DNA from: a virus
Virus record (IMG/VR): IMGVR_UViG_3300029913_001083
Location: 1 to 52,264 of that record
DNA length: 52,264 bases
Reading direction: 5' to 3' (one strand)
Part shown: positions 31,878-41,031 of the stretch, piece by piece
Position numbering within the stretch: position 1 is the stretch's first letter
Layout: every line of letters begins with the position of its first letter
Made by a program: the position numbers and the translations under genes
The notes under the pieces: model-generated
Database searches by the model: none
Told to the model about the DNA's origin: nothing
The model's input: only the letters and a program-made list of their open reading frames with translations

Positions 31878-32289
31878 GTTTCCGCTTCCGTCGAACTGCG
31901 ATGTCGTAAAGCCGAGTGACATCATCGGCTATTTTCGCTGTATGCGGCGGGAGTTTGTTCGCGGTGTCCGTGACCTGGCCGAGTGGGATGAAAACGGAGT
32001 CAAGTTGTTGCAGGTTTATGCCGCAGTGGACTTTGGCGGTTGGCCTAGATACTCAGTAGGTGAAAAGGAAAAGACGCCACACGTCAAGTTATCAACACCT
32101 CGCGGCCTGTGGTGGTTGCCGTTGCATTGCTTTGAAGAGATCACTGATGAAAAAACTAAGATTCTGCTCGATGCCGCAGCACGGGTTGCAGGTGGAAGAG
32201 ACATTGGAAGCATCGGATGTCGAGGGAGCGGAAGCGCTGATGAGGTATTGGTGGGCAAACTCGATCCGCCGGTCGATGCTGAATGCTAA
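31846..32289 (+). CDS. Hypothetical protein overlapping the methyltransferase gene
   Basis: 147 residues from GTG 31846. The first 100 residues look folded (NLIFEFPLPSNCDVVKPSDI, GVKLLQVYAAVDFGGWPRY, RGLWWLPLHCFEEI). The last 47 are out of phase with the start of the methyltransferase gene over 143 bases. Not recognised. Confidence 0.55.
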   Translation: MSSMIANLIFEFPLPSNCDVVKPSDIIGYFRCMRREFVRGVRDLAEWDENGVKLLQVYAAVDFGGWPRYSVGEKEKTPHVKLSTPRGLWWLPLHCFEEITDEKTKILLDAAARVAGGRDIGSIGCRGSGSADEVLVGKLDPPVDAEC

Positions 32290-32878
32290 CGCCACTAACA
32301 TCGTGGCTGTCGACATGGGTTGCGGCTGCGGATACGGCACGACCATCCTGGCCGAAGGATTTGAGGCTTATCCGACGATCGGCGTTGACTGTGATCGTGA
32401 AGCTCTAAACATGGCTCGCCGCGATTACGGCAGCCTGGATCACGTCAAGATCGTGCAGATGCTGTTGTTAGGGCTGGATCAGGACTGGATGGATTTTGTT
32501 CCCCGCAACATTAACCTGGCTACCGTGTTCGAGACTATCGAGATGCTCAGACACCGCGATTTCTTTCTTGACCAACTGACTCGCCGGCTGGCACCTGATG
32601 GCGTCGCCTTGTTTTCCGCCGGCCTGCACCGCACGGCGGTCGACTCAGCGCCCAAGGACGGAGTCTTTGCTAATTTCCGCTACAACGGCGAGCTGCTGGT
32701 GTCGACGTTGCGACGGTATTTCAAGACGGTTATTCCGTTCGGTGTGAAGGACGACAAAGGCGTCTTCGCCTACGTCCACGCCATGAACAAGAAAATTCGG
32801 GAGGCGGCTATCGGAGCAGGACAGCCTCCCCAGGGCGGCAGGGATCTGGTCTACTGCTCTAAACCCATTAAACCGTAG
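32147..32878 (+). CDS. Class I SAM-dependent methyltransferase
   Basis: 243 residues from ATG 32147; the frame is open to 32060, but the earlier part looks random and overlaps the upstream gene. Motif I is VDMGCGCGYGT (55-65), the SAM loop; GVDCDREALNMARRDY follows as the acidic motif II; VFETIEMLRH stands where small-molecule methyltransferases of the UbiE type carry their motif; RLAPDGVALFSAG is a later strand. The substrate could be a sugar or metabolite, given the surrounding glycosyltransferases, rather than DNA, since no DPPY-type motif is seen. Confidence 0.8.
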   Translation: MKKLRFCSMPQHGLQVEETLEASDVEGAEALMRYWWANSIRRSMLNANATNIVAVDMGCGCGYGTTILAEGFEAYPTIGVDCDREALNMARRDYGSLDHVKIVQMLLLGLDQDWMDFVPRNINLATVFETIEMLRHRDFFLDQLTRRLAPDGVALFSAGLHRTAVDSAPKDGVFANFRYNGELLVSTLRRYFKTVIPFGVKDDKGVFAYVHAMNKKIREAAIGAGQPPQGGRDLVYCSKPIKP

Positions 32879-32887
32879 GAGAACGTC

Positions 32888-33661
32888 ATGAATGAACCGA
32901 CCACGAACAAGCCACCTTTCAACGGCGATCAGCTGTTCAAGGTGATGCGATATTACTTTGAGATGTTTACTAAGTCAGCCAGCATTGCTCCCGATAACCG
33001 TGCCCTGATCAACCCCGGCGCTTTCATTCAGTGGCTGCGTGAGTACGACAATCCCGATACTGGACTGCATCCTTTGAGCGACTGTGTCGCCGACACGTCT
33101 CGCTTACTGGATGTGTCGCAAGAAGCAATCGAGTTTGTCATTCGGTTAGGCATTAGCTCCACGGGCTTGTCCAACTTAATGGTCATGTGGCCGTACCTGG
33201 TCTTGCAAGGCCGGCAGACTCGCAATGAGATTCGCAGCATGCAGATGATCTTCGCCGTATGCTTTGTTGACGGACACATAGCTCCGCTGGCCCAGGTAGT
33301 TCACCGCGACAATCCGGGACAAGAGCCGATGACTGACGCATCGGCTATTCACTTTATCAGCCATGCAGCATCAGTTTTGAATTCGCAGTTACTGACTATC
33401 GGCATCGACGGCTTGCACGACGGCAATACGGGCTACTACAAGATGGGCTGCGCTGACATTTTGACCAAGATCATGTTGACTGCCGAAGACGCAATGAAAG
33501 CCGGAAGTCTGACACCGGCCGACGTGAGCGAGATCGGCAAGCTGGTCAAGTACGTGGGGACGCTGTTTCCCGAAAAACTGCCCGAGAGCGTGCTAAGACA
33601 AATGCAGCAACCGGCTGGTCAGGCGTCAGCAAAGGCGGCATCAGGAGGATGGGCGAACTAG
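32888..33661 (+). CDS. Hypothetical protein
   Basis: 257 residues with TAGGAG. Predominantly helical (GDQLFKVMRYYFEMFTK, DVSQEAIEFVIRLGIS, EIRSMQMIFAVCFVDGHI, SAIHFISHAASVLNSQLLTIG), ending in a Gln/Ala-rich tail. It is the last gene before a strong terminator that closes the virion/glycosyltransferase block. Not recognised. Confidence 0.8.
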   Translation: MNEPTTNKPPFNGDQLFKVMRYYFEMFTKSASIAPDNRALINPGAFIQWLREYDNPDTGLHPLSDCVADTSRLLDVSQEAIEFVIRLGISSTGLSNLMVMWPYLVLQGRQTRNEIRSMQMIFAVCFVDGHIAPLAQVVHRDNPGQEPMTDASAIHFISHAASVLNSQLLTIGIDGLHDGNTGYYKMGCADILTKIMLTAEDAMKAGSLTPADVSEIGKLVKYVGTLFPEKLPESVLRQMQQPAGQASAKAASGGWAN

Positions 33662-33709
33662 GCCGCAGCAATTGAGCCAATTTGACGGTATCACGCATAT
33701 GTGGAGAAT

Positions 33710-33741
33710 GAGGTCAGCAAAACGTGCTGACCTCTATTCTT
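33710..33741 (+). terminator. Rho-independent terminator
   Basis: GAGGTCAGCA (33710-33719) pairs perfectly with TGCTGACCTC (33725-33734) across an AAACG loop and is followed by TATTCTTTG. It separates the 21942-33661 block from the tail-fibre cassette. Confidence 0.85.
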
Positions 33742-33769
33742 TGAAACCGTACGGTCACGGAGGACCAAC

Positions 33770-36700
33770 ATGAGTTTCCCGACAACGTATTCAAAACTGG
33801 CGCTCGCCGTGGCCAATGGCAACACCACTGGCACGCTTTTGTCGGGTTACGTCGCAGAAACAGGAGACGTCAACACGGCAGTGACGGCACACACGTCGGC
33901 TGGAGATCGTTGTCAACTGGACGGGGCCGGAGGTATTTGGTTTGCTTCGGCGGGCGGTAACGGATACGGGCAGTACACTTTCAACAACAAGCCGGCCAGC
34001 CAGGACGCCAGTTTTCAATTTGCAATTCATTTTTTCGATACTACGAATCGAAATTCAGTTGTCGGCGTGGTTTGCCGCAGCGCTCAAGGCTCCAACACGG
34101 GTTATATCTTCAAGTGGAACGGGTATACCGGCAACAGTCAGTTTGACATTTGTCTCAACAATGCGACGGGTAACGGAACGGCTTTGGCCGTCTACGCCTT
34201 CACGCCGACAATCGGTCAGACGGTGTTGTGCCGCGCCGGGTGGAAAGGCAATCTTTTAACTCTCTGTATTGACATCCAAGACGGCAACGGAATGCGGCTG
34301 GTCGCCGCTGTCCGGGATTCAACTTACACTGGTTATGAAACCAGCGGTGGATACGTGGGTGTAGGTGTTGGAGCCTACACGTCGATTTCGTCGTCCCAAG
34401 GGCCGCATTTGCAGGGACCGTTGCTGTTTGATTCAACACAACAGAACAATCAAGTTCAAAACTCGTTCAATCCAGCGCTGCCGATCAACAAGAATCTCTC
34501 CTACGTTCGTTTGCACGAAGACTGGCGTGAAGTGTTGGCCACCGAGGATGGTTCTACGCCGGCTAACCGCACGATCGGCGTGGACGCCTGGGTGATCGGC
34601 GACAATGGCGGCTACAATGTGCAGGGCAGTGCGGCGGCCTATAATGATTACACCTATCTGACCTTGCAGCCGGGTCGGTTCGAGGGCGGGTTTAACTTGC
34701 CCGACTCGCGGCAAAATGCCTGTCTATGGTATCCAAGCGACGGGCTGATCGACCTGCACAACTTCAACTTCACGGTCAACATCGGCGTGTTCTTAACCGA
34801 GGTGGCCATCGCCAACGGTACAGGCGGCACGTTTACGCTCAGCCTGTGCGTCTATCCTGACCCGACGACTATGGCGACGGATCTGGCCGGCAGCCGTAAC
34901 GGCACGGGCGGGCACGTCTACACCACGGCGGCGATCACGTTTGCCACGGCAGGCTCGACGATCAACAGCGTGGCGTATTCCGCCTACCAGATGACCGGCA
35001 TCAACATCCAGAATGCTATCCAGGCGCTGGGCGGGATCTGGGCCAACGCCAAGGTTGTCGGGCCGGGCATCTACAACGGCTATTACTTCAACATCGTGGT
35101 GTGCGGCAATCCGGTGTTCAACCTGGTTAATCTGGTTTCCAGCGTAAGCAGCGTGACGGGTTCGTCGGTTGCCATGTACGGCACGCGGCAGACGCTCCTG
35201 CAGTACATCAACGGCGAAGGTTCCAGCTGGAGTTTCGGCACCGGAGCCTCTGTCACTTTTTTCTCACTAGGACACGGCAACCATGTTTTCTCCGCAATGC
35301 AGAATTCCAATGGTCTGGTTTTTCATCTTTACGACAATCTGGGATCGGGGGCTGCTTACACCAAGTCATACTACATCTCGTTCGCTTACGGCACGCCTGC
35401 TTACGCGTTCGGGGCCGCCGACAACTGGTTTGCCTTGACGTTCAGCTACTACAACGGCGAAGTCAGGATCTATTTCGACGGCTACTGGATTCCATTTGCA
35501 ACCAGCGGCTATCCCGGCGGCAGTTCGGCTGGTCCGCGATGGACCGATGTTCCTGTCACCGGCTTGAGCGCTTTCGCCAATGGTTGCAACCGCACCCAGG
35601 ACGGCATTGCTTTCGGTTCTAACTACGGTGTCAATAATAGTCTGGTGCAATACCAGCCGGCTGCTTTGACCTTTGGCGATATGTATGTCATGCCGGCCAA
35701 CTTCCAGGGCAGCACCATCACACCGGGGGCCGTCTTGCCAGCCGACGCACCGGTAGCCTTAACAGTCAACACTGCCGGCACAACGATCGGCACGGTCAAC
35801 GGGAGTCTGGGAGGTTCGGTAAGCTCGCCGATAGCGACGACCGCTGCAACGGCCATGGCGGCAGTCAACAAGACCGGCAGTGTGGTTCGCTACGGCATCA
35901 AGCTTAACTTGCTTAAAGTGGACACAACGCTGGCACATGCTCAGCCGTCTTATCTCAACGGTTCGTACACCAGCCAGTTTGTGGCGGCCGGATTTTCCGA
36001 CGACGCCGTGGCCGGTGCCGGAGGTACGCTCTATTACGGCTACGTCAGCGTGATCTACGCCGAGATTGACAGGATCTGCCAGGGCGGCGCTGCGCTGCAG
36101 ATCAACTTGAGTTACAACAACTTGTACACGGGTGGCTCCAGCTCCTACACATCTGACTTGACAATCTGCCAGTATGCCGCTAATGGTCACGCACACTATC
36201 CGTTGAACGACCACAATGGACCTGATATCACCTGGCCTAACAGTCAGGCCAACTACATCACGATCTGCACGGACGTGTACCAGATCGTCAAGGCGTACTG
36301 CATCAGCAAGGGTTACACGCTGGACCCGCTGGTCACGTTCGGCAACGAATATCCGAGCTACACCACAGGCACTGAATCACAGATTAACAGCATGTACGCA
36401 GCCATGTCGGCTGCGTTCAAGGCCATCGGCGTGACTAAGTTCGGCACCGAAGGCTGGACCACGGTTTTGACCGATACGACCAGCTCCGGGCTTATACAGG
36501 TTGTTCAAGCCTACAACACTGGTCATTCCGGGGCTACGGCCTTGTTTACCGACGTGACGCTGCACGACTACTCGGGCAATCTGGCCCAGGTGTTGTACGA
36601 AATTCAACAGATGCAGAACGTGTTGACGACCACGTTGTGGGTCACCAACTCGATCTCGATGTCATTAGGCGAGATCAATATTCCCAGCAATTACAGCGCT

Positions 36701-39145
36701 AACGGCAGCAGCCCGGCGCTGCCGGTGGCTCCGTGGAATTCCACGACGCTGCCGATGACAGCGCAGAACGCCCGTGCCGGAGCCTGGTACGCGGCATCGT
36801 TGATCACCATGCAGGCGTTCAACGCGATCGTCGGCAGTACGTTATCAGCGGTATTGCCTTCTATCAGCAGCATCAGCGCTCGCAAAACAACGTTCACGAC
36901 ATTTGCTTCTGGCAGCACCGATCAGTTTGTCGCCACGCTCGGACAATACGACGAGACGACTTCCAACTACGGCATCGGCTCCACCATCGCCGCCATGTGG
37001 AACAAGATACAGGGTATGAGTGTCAAGTATTGCGCTCTGAATCCGGTGTCTCCGGGCGTGTACGTGCTGGTTGCCGTCGACGGCTCAGGCGGCACATGGG
37101 TTTTCATGTCTTACTTCGTGCAGGATAAGAATCGCAAGACCACCAAGCTGGCGCTGACTTTGTCCGGCGTCGCGGCGGGCACGCTGGGGCAGTGCTGGGT
37201 TGCCGGCTGGGACGGTCAGCAGTACCGCAGCGACTACGCTGACAGTCAGGCATCGGCCCACCAATTCATGGAAGTGGCGCAGCTGGCCGGTGGCGTGGAT
37301 GCCAACAGTTTGCTGACAGTGAATCTGCCGCCCCAATGTACATTGCTGGTGGAGATCAAGTCACCGGGTCCGGCGACGACTGACGTGCGCAACGGCACCA
37401 GTTACAACTTCGGTGGTTCGACTGGGTCATTGGCTGTGCCGGCTGCCAATAAGGTGCTGACCGGCACGGCCGTGGACAACACCACGGGCACATTAACATT
37501 GGCGGCAGCAGGCAACGTGCTGGCCGGCACGGGCACGTTCGGTGTGGGCGGTACCAGCGTGACTCCGACTTTGACTTTGCCCAGTGCCAACAACGTGTTC
37601 ACCGGCGCTGGAGCATTCGGCGTGGGTGGCACCAGCTCAACTCCCACGCTTACCCTGCCCAGTGCAGGCAACGTGCTATCCAGCAATGGCGCATTTGGCG
37701 TAGGCGGCACCAGTGTTACTCCGACTCTTACCCTGCCCGGCGCTGGCAACGTGCTGACCGGCACGGGCACATTCGGCGTGTCCGGCACCGGTTCGACGCC
37801 GACGTTGACTTTGCCGGCGGCCAACAAGGTGTTAAGCAGCGTCGGCACGTACGGCGTGGGCGGCACAGGGTTCACGGCCACGTTGACGCTGCCCAGCGTC
37901 ACCGACGTGCTGACGGGCTCCGGCTTGTTTGGCATCGGCGGCAATGGCTCCACGCCAAGCCTGACCATTCCCAGTGCCGGCAACGTGTTGTCCAGCGCCG
38001 GTACTTACGGCGTGGCCGGCACGGGTACGACACCGACGCTTACTCTGCCCAGTGCAGGCAACGTGCTATCCAGCAATGGCGCATTTGGCGTGGGCGGCAC
38101 CGGCTCAACACCGACGCTCATCCTGCCTGGCGCTGGCAACGTGCTGACCGGCACCAGCTACGGCGTCGGCGGCAATGGCAGCTCCGGCACGCTGACGCTT
38201 CCCCCGCCCACCAACGTCTACTCGTACAGCTACGGCGTCACCGGCAGTCTACTGACCGGCACGCTGGTGCTTCCCGCCACGTCCGACGTGTCCTACAACA
38301 CCGCGTACGGCACGCCAGGCAGCTTCATGTACGGCACTTCGCAACTGCCGGCGGCCCAGTACGTTCTGTCGGGGCAGAACTTTGGCCCAGGCGGAGGAAC
38401 GGGCGGCACACTGACGTTGCCGTCCCAGTCAAACGTCCGCACCGCTGTGACCTACGGCGTGGTCGGCAGCATCTCGACTGGCACGATGGATCTGCCAAAC
38501 CAGCGGTACGTTCTCACCGGCATCTCGTACGACAATGGCAGTTCCAACGGCACGCTGACATTGCCTGTCGCCGGTAACGTGGCTGGCGGCGTGACCTTCG
38601 GCGTCAACAACGCATTGACAACTGGTTCATTGGTGCTGCCGCCGGCCGGACACGTCTGGACCGGTGACAGTGGGTACGGCAACCCGGCAAGCCTGACCGA
38701 TGGCACGCTGGTGCTGCCTGCCGCGTCGACAGTGCTGACCGGCACGGTCTACGGCGTGAGCGGCAACAGCTTGTCAGGCGACGTGGACTTGCCGCCCACC
38801 AACAGGGTGTACGTCGGTCTTACCTACGGCCCAAACGACTCACTGACAGGCAGCATGGAGGTGGTGAACTATCACACGCCGCCGCCGCCGACTTTGCTTG
38901 CGCCTTCATCACTGACGTTCAGCGGCGAAGGCAACAGCGGACAGATATTTGTCGTCACCCGGCCTATCCGCATCACGCTGGTGCGCAAGGCGGATGAGCA
39001 GCTGTTCTACACGCTGGATGGATCGGACCCGGCAAACAGCCCGACGCGGCAGGCGTATACCGTGGCGTTCACGATCGTATCGGCGCTGATGCTGCGGTAC
39101 GTCGGGATCAGCACGGGCCAGACCACTATCTTGTTCGTCTTGTGA
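33770..39145 (+). CDS. Giant tail fibre/spike protein with putative GH-A glycosidase
   Basis: 1791 residues with a GGAGG site. Domains in order: (a) about 1-220, beta-rich and lectin/LamG-like (SNTGYIFKWNGYTG); (b) about 470-600, a second lectin-like domain with WFALTFSYYNGEVRIYFDG; (c) about 700-1100, a region resembling a clan GH-A TIM barrel, with FGNEYPSY (Asn859-Glu860, acid/base candidate), LFTDVTLHDY, and SLGEINIPSN (Glu968, nucleophile candidate) 108 residues apart; (d) about 1210-1700, roughly 25 repeats of about 20-26 residues of the NVLTGTGTFGVGG/TLTLP type, probably a beta shaft; (e) a C-terminal cap with LFYTLDGSDP, like chitobiase-type C-terminal domains. It probably recognises and degrades a host surface polysaccharide. 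No signal peptide. Confidence 0.8.
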   Translation: MSFPTTYSKLALAVANGNTTGTLLSGYVAETGDVNTAVTAHTSAGDRCQLDGAGGIWFASAGGNGYGQYTFNNKPASQDASFQFAIHFFDTTNRNSVVGVVCRSAQGSNTGYIFKWNGYTGNSQFDICLNNATGNGTALAVYAFTPTIGQTVLCRAGWKGNLLTLCIDIQDGNGMRLVAAVRDSTYTGYETSGGYVGVGVGAYTSISSSQGPHLQGPLLFDSTQQNNQVQNSFNPALPINKNLSYVRLHEDWREVLATEDGSTPANRTIGVDAWVIGDNGGYNVQGSAAAYNDYTYLTLQPGRFEGGFNLPDSRQNACLWYPSDGLIDLHNFNFTVNIGVFLTEVAIANGTGGTFTLSLCVYPDPTTMATDLAGSRNGTGGHVYTTAAITFATAGSTINSVAYSAYQMTGINIQNAIQALGGIWANAKVVGPGIYNGYYFNIVVCGNPVFNLVNLVSSVSSVTGSSVAMYGTRQTLLQYINGEGSSWSFGTGASVTFFSLGHGNHVFSAMQNSNGLVFHLYDNLGSGAAYTKSYYISFAYGTPAYAFGAADNWFALTFSYYNGEVRIYFDGYWIPFATSGYPGGSSAGPRWTDVPVTGLSAFANGCNRTQDGIAFGSNYGVNNSLVQYQPAALTFGDMYVMPANFQGSTITPGAVLPADAPVALTVNTAGTTIGTVNGSLGGSVSSPIATTAATAMAAVNKTGSVVRYGIKLNLLKVDTTLAHAQPSYLNGSYTSQFVAAGFSDDAVAGAGGTLYYGYVSVIYAEIDRICQGGAALQINLSYNNLYTGGSSSYTSDLTICQYAANGHAHYPLNDHNGPDITWPNSQANYITICTDVYQIVKAYCISKGYTLDPLVTFGNEYPSYTTGTESQINSMYAAMSAAFKAIGVTKFGTEGWTTVLTDTTSSGLIQVVQAYNTGHSGATALFTDVTLHDYSGNLAQVLYEIQQMQNVLTTTLWVTNSISMSLGEINIPSNYSANGSSPALPVAPWNSTTLPMTAQNARAGAWYAASLITMQAFNAIVGSTLSAVLPSISSISARKTTFTTFASGSTDQFVATLGQYDETTSNYGIGSTIAAMWNKIQGMSVKYCALNPVSPGVYVLVAVDGSGGTWVFMSYFVQDKNRKTTKLALTLSGVAAGTLGQCWVAGWDGQQYRSDYADSQASAHQFMEVAQLAGGVDANSLLTVNLPPQCTLLVEIKSPGPATTDVRNGTSYNFGGSTGSLAVPAANKVLTGTAVDNTTGTLTLAAAGNVLAGTGTFGVGGTSVTPTLTLPSANNVFTGAGAFGVGGTSSTPTLTLPSAGNVLSSNGAFGVGGTSVTPTLTLPGAGNVLTGTGTFGVSGTGSTPTLTLPAANKVLSSVGTYGVGGTGFTATLTLPSVTDVLTGSGLFGIGGNGSTPSLTIPSAGNVLSSAGTYGVAGTGTTPTLTLPSAGNVLSSNGAFGVGGTGSTPTLILPGAGNVLTGTSYGVGGNGSSGTLTLPPPTNVYSYSYGVTGSLLTGTLVLPATSDVSYNTAYGTPGSFMYGTSQLPAAQYVLSGQNFGPGGGTGGTLTLPSQSNVRTAVTYGVVGSISTGTMDLPNQRYVLTGISYDNGSSNGTLTLPVAGNVAGGVTFGVNNALTTGSLVLPPAGHVWTGDSGYGNPASLTDGTLVLPAASTVLTGTVYGVSGNSLSGDVDLPPTNRVYVGLTYGPNDSLTGSMEVVNYHTPPPPTLLAPSSLTFSGEGNSGQIFVVTRPIRITLVRKADEQLFYTLDGSDPANSPTRQAYTVAFTIVSALMLRYVGISTGQTTILFVL
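37410..38880 (+). repeat. Repeat shaft region inside the tail gene
   Basis: About 20-26-residue units with consensus LP-x-x-x-NVLTGTGTFGVGG, then TLTLP, repeated through this region. DNA identity is high between some units: a 47-base stretch at 37655-37701 recurs exactly at 38045-38091, 390 bases later. Later units (from about 38190) are more divergent. Confidence 0.85.
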
Positions 39146-39221
39146 TCTGGTGCCTTGACGCAGTTTGGCGGCAAACCAGTCGACGAGTATCATGAATGAA
39201 GGCAGCAAAGTAACGCACTGC

Positions 39222-39236
39222 TAAACAACTTTTGCG
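39222..39236 (+). promoter_or_regulatory. Recurrent 15-base motif, copy 6 (forward)
   Basis: TAAACAACTTTTGCG, two mismatches to the consensus, ending 14 bases before the ATG at 39251 and running into its AAGGAG ribosome binding site. Confidence 0.55.
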
Positions 39237-39250
39237 ATAAGGAGATTGCA

Positions 39251-39559
39251 ATGCCCGCTCAAGTAATCCACTCGGTCAACCCCATTACCATTCCCCCCGG
39301 TCCCGACAAGCTGCGCTACGACATTCATTTGACCAGCCGCATCAGCCCGCCCAACGGCGTGGTCGACGCCTCGGCCACCGGCGTGTTCCGTCACTATCGC
39401 TCCAACGACGACGGTACGGGGTCGGTCGACATCGGCGCTCCCACCGCGATCAACGTCAGCTCGGTCGACAAGCAGGCCCAGACCGACGCTGACTTTGCCA
39501 CGTTGCTGGCCACGCTTAACGCCGCCGTCGCTGCCTTTGTCGCTGCCAAGGGGCTGTAA
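39251..39559 (+). CDS. Hypothetical structural protein
   Basis: 102 residues with AAGGAG. Likely a small beta-rich domain (LRYDIHLTSRISPPNGVVDASATGVFRHY, TGSVDIGAPTAINVSS) followed by an Ala-rich helix (DADFATLLATLNAAVAAFVAAKG). It stands between two tail genes, so a tail-tip or adaptor role is plausible. Not recognised. Confidence 0.75.
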   Translation: MPAQVIHSVNPITIPPGPDKLRYDIHLTSRISPPNGVVDASATGVFRHYRSNDDGTGSVDIGAPTAINVSSVDKQAQTDADFATLLATLNAAVAAFVAAKGL

Positions 39560-39577
39560 GCATGGAAGGGAGATGTC

Positions 39578-41029
39578 ATGGCCGACGTTACATTCAACAA
39601 CGCCGCGACGGACGGTGATCTGGGCAATCCCGCCAACTGGGATGCCGGCCTGCCTACCGGCACCGACAATGCGATCATCGCGGTTTCGCCCAGCGTAGGC
39701 AGCGTCTCGGCCGGCGACATCACCATCATGGCCGATGCGACCGGCAACGTAAGTTACAGCACTCCTGGAACTATCAGTTTAGACGGCGTTGGATCTCTCA
39801 GTTATGGCGAGTTCTGCGCCGGCGCTGGCATCTCCAACGTCGACGGCTCGGGAATCACGTTCGACGGCGTCACGTTCAACTCGCCGTACACCAGTTCACA
39901 AGCCGATGTCTTTAACAGCGGCACGTTTAACGGCATTGTCACAACCGGGATCGGCACAATCATCAATGGCGGCACGTTCGTGAGCGACATTGTCAGCCAG
40001 GGCTACTTGACCATCAACGACATCAGTGCTTCGGGCGGCGGCACGTATTACGTTGGCGAGGGTGACGTAATTAGCGACGGTCATTTTTACAACCTGACAG
40101 ACACTTCCGGCGGCACCTATTCACCCAGCAGCTCGATCAACGTAGCCGGCACGATAACAATGAATTCAGACAGCATTACGATTACCGGTGCCGCAGTGGT
40201 TGCTTTCAACGTAAATCTGAGCGGTCCCTTCGCAAGCGACCCGTACGGAAGTTTTGAAGCCACGGGCAGTTTAACCGTGTCCGGCAGCGTAGCGGGCATA
40301 CGCTTTATCACCGACGACGGTGTATCGGCGGTTTTCACGAACACGGCAATTGAAAACGAACCAACGTTCAACGGCAACACCTTGTTTATTGATTCGACGG
40401 TTTACGACGGCATTTTCAATGCTCCGGTGATTTTCACGGGCAGCAGTGCTCCGGCGGGATACAACACGTTTAACGACACGGTGACGTTCAACGACGCCTG
40501 TATCATGTCGATGTCGGCTACGCAAAGCTTTACTGGTCCGGTCATCATCCAGGGCACGGTCATTGCCGTGGCGCTGACCCAAGCCACGACTATTGGTTTC
40601 ACGTCGTCGTCGACAATCACCGTGGCCGCCAATTCGACCTTGATCATGTACGACCTGTCGCAAGCCGCCGGCCTGGGACAGGGCATCTATACCGTCGAAG
40701 GGACGCCCATATACCTGACGGACGAAACTTCCAGGGCGCTGCTGTTTAACGTCAATATGCTCGGACAGCTGTTCCTGGATGATTCCAGCCCGCCGGCTGA
40801 ATCAACCGTGCTGGCCGGCGTGATGTACGATGCCAGCCAGGTGGGCACTTATGTGACGCTGAGTCCGGGAGACGTGCGGCTGGGAACGGCCTTTGGCCCA
40901 GGCAATTCGCTGACGGGAACCCTCAATCCCATGTCTGGTGCTCACCGGCCGCGACTGGGTGGAGCCGCCCGGCATGCCGCCCTCGTGGAAGCCGGCCGCC
41001 ACCGCAGGCACAAACCAGTGGGAGTCTGA
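39578..41029 (+). CDS. Beta-solenoid-like tail protein, paralogue 1
   Basis: 483 residues with AAGGGAG. The N terminus has DGDLGNPANWDAGLP, shared in pattern with the next gene. The middle is a Thr/Ser/Gly-rich run of short strands (ITFDGVTFNSP, GTFNGIVTTGIGTIINGGTFVSD) typical of right-handed beta helices. Near the end, VLAGVMYDAS and DVRLGTAFGPGNSLTGTLNP match the YG-type repeat of the giant tail protein. Instead of the cap domain it ends in a basic His/Arg-rich tail (HRPRLGG, GRHRRHKPVGV), so it may have lost the cap by truncation or frameshift. Confidence 0.7.
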   Translation: MADVTFNNAATDGDLGNPANWDAGLPTGTDNAIIAVSPSVGSVSAGDITIMADATGNVSYSTPGTISLDGVGSLSYGEFCAGAGISNVDGSGITFDGVTFNSPYTSSQADVFNSGTFNGIVTTGIGTIINGGTFVSDIVSQGYLTINDISASGGGTYYVGEGDVISDGHFYNLTDTSGGTYSPSSSINVAGTITMNSDSITITGAAVVAFNVNLSGPFASDPYGSFEATGSLTVSGSVAGIRFITDDGVSAVFTNTAIENEPTFNGNTLFIDSTVYDGIFNAPVIFTGSSAPAGYNTFNDTVTFNDACIMSMSATQSFTGPVIIQGTVIAVALTQATTIGFTSSSTITVAANSTLIMYDLSQAAGLGQGIYTVEGTPIYLTDETSRALLFNVNMLGQLFLDDSSPPAESTVLAGVMYDASQVGTYVTLSPGDVRLGTAFGPGNSLTGTLNPMSGAHRPRLGGAARHAALVEAGRHRRHKPVGV

Positions 41030-41031
41030 TC

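Noticed and set aside
21942-33661. Terminase or major capsid gene in the portal block
   Set aside because: I looked for Walker A/B plus nuclease motifs and a capsid-sized gene next to the portal candidate and saw none; probably outside the window.
33770-39145. Eukaryotic-like or autotransporter secretion protein
   Set aside because: No signal peptide or autotransporter barrel; adjacent structural genes and a phage-like repeat shaft fit a tail protein better.
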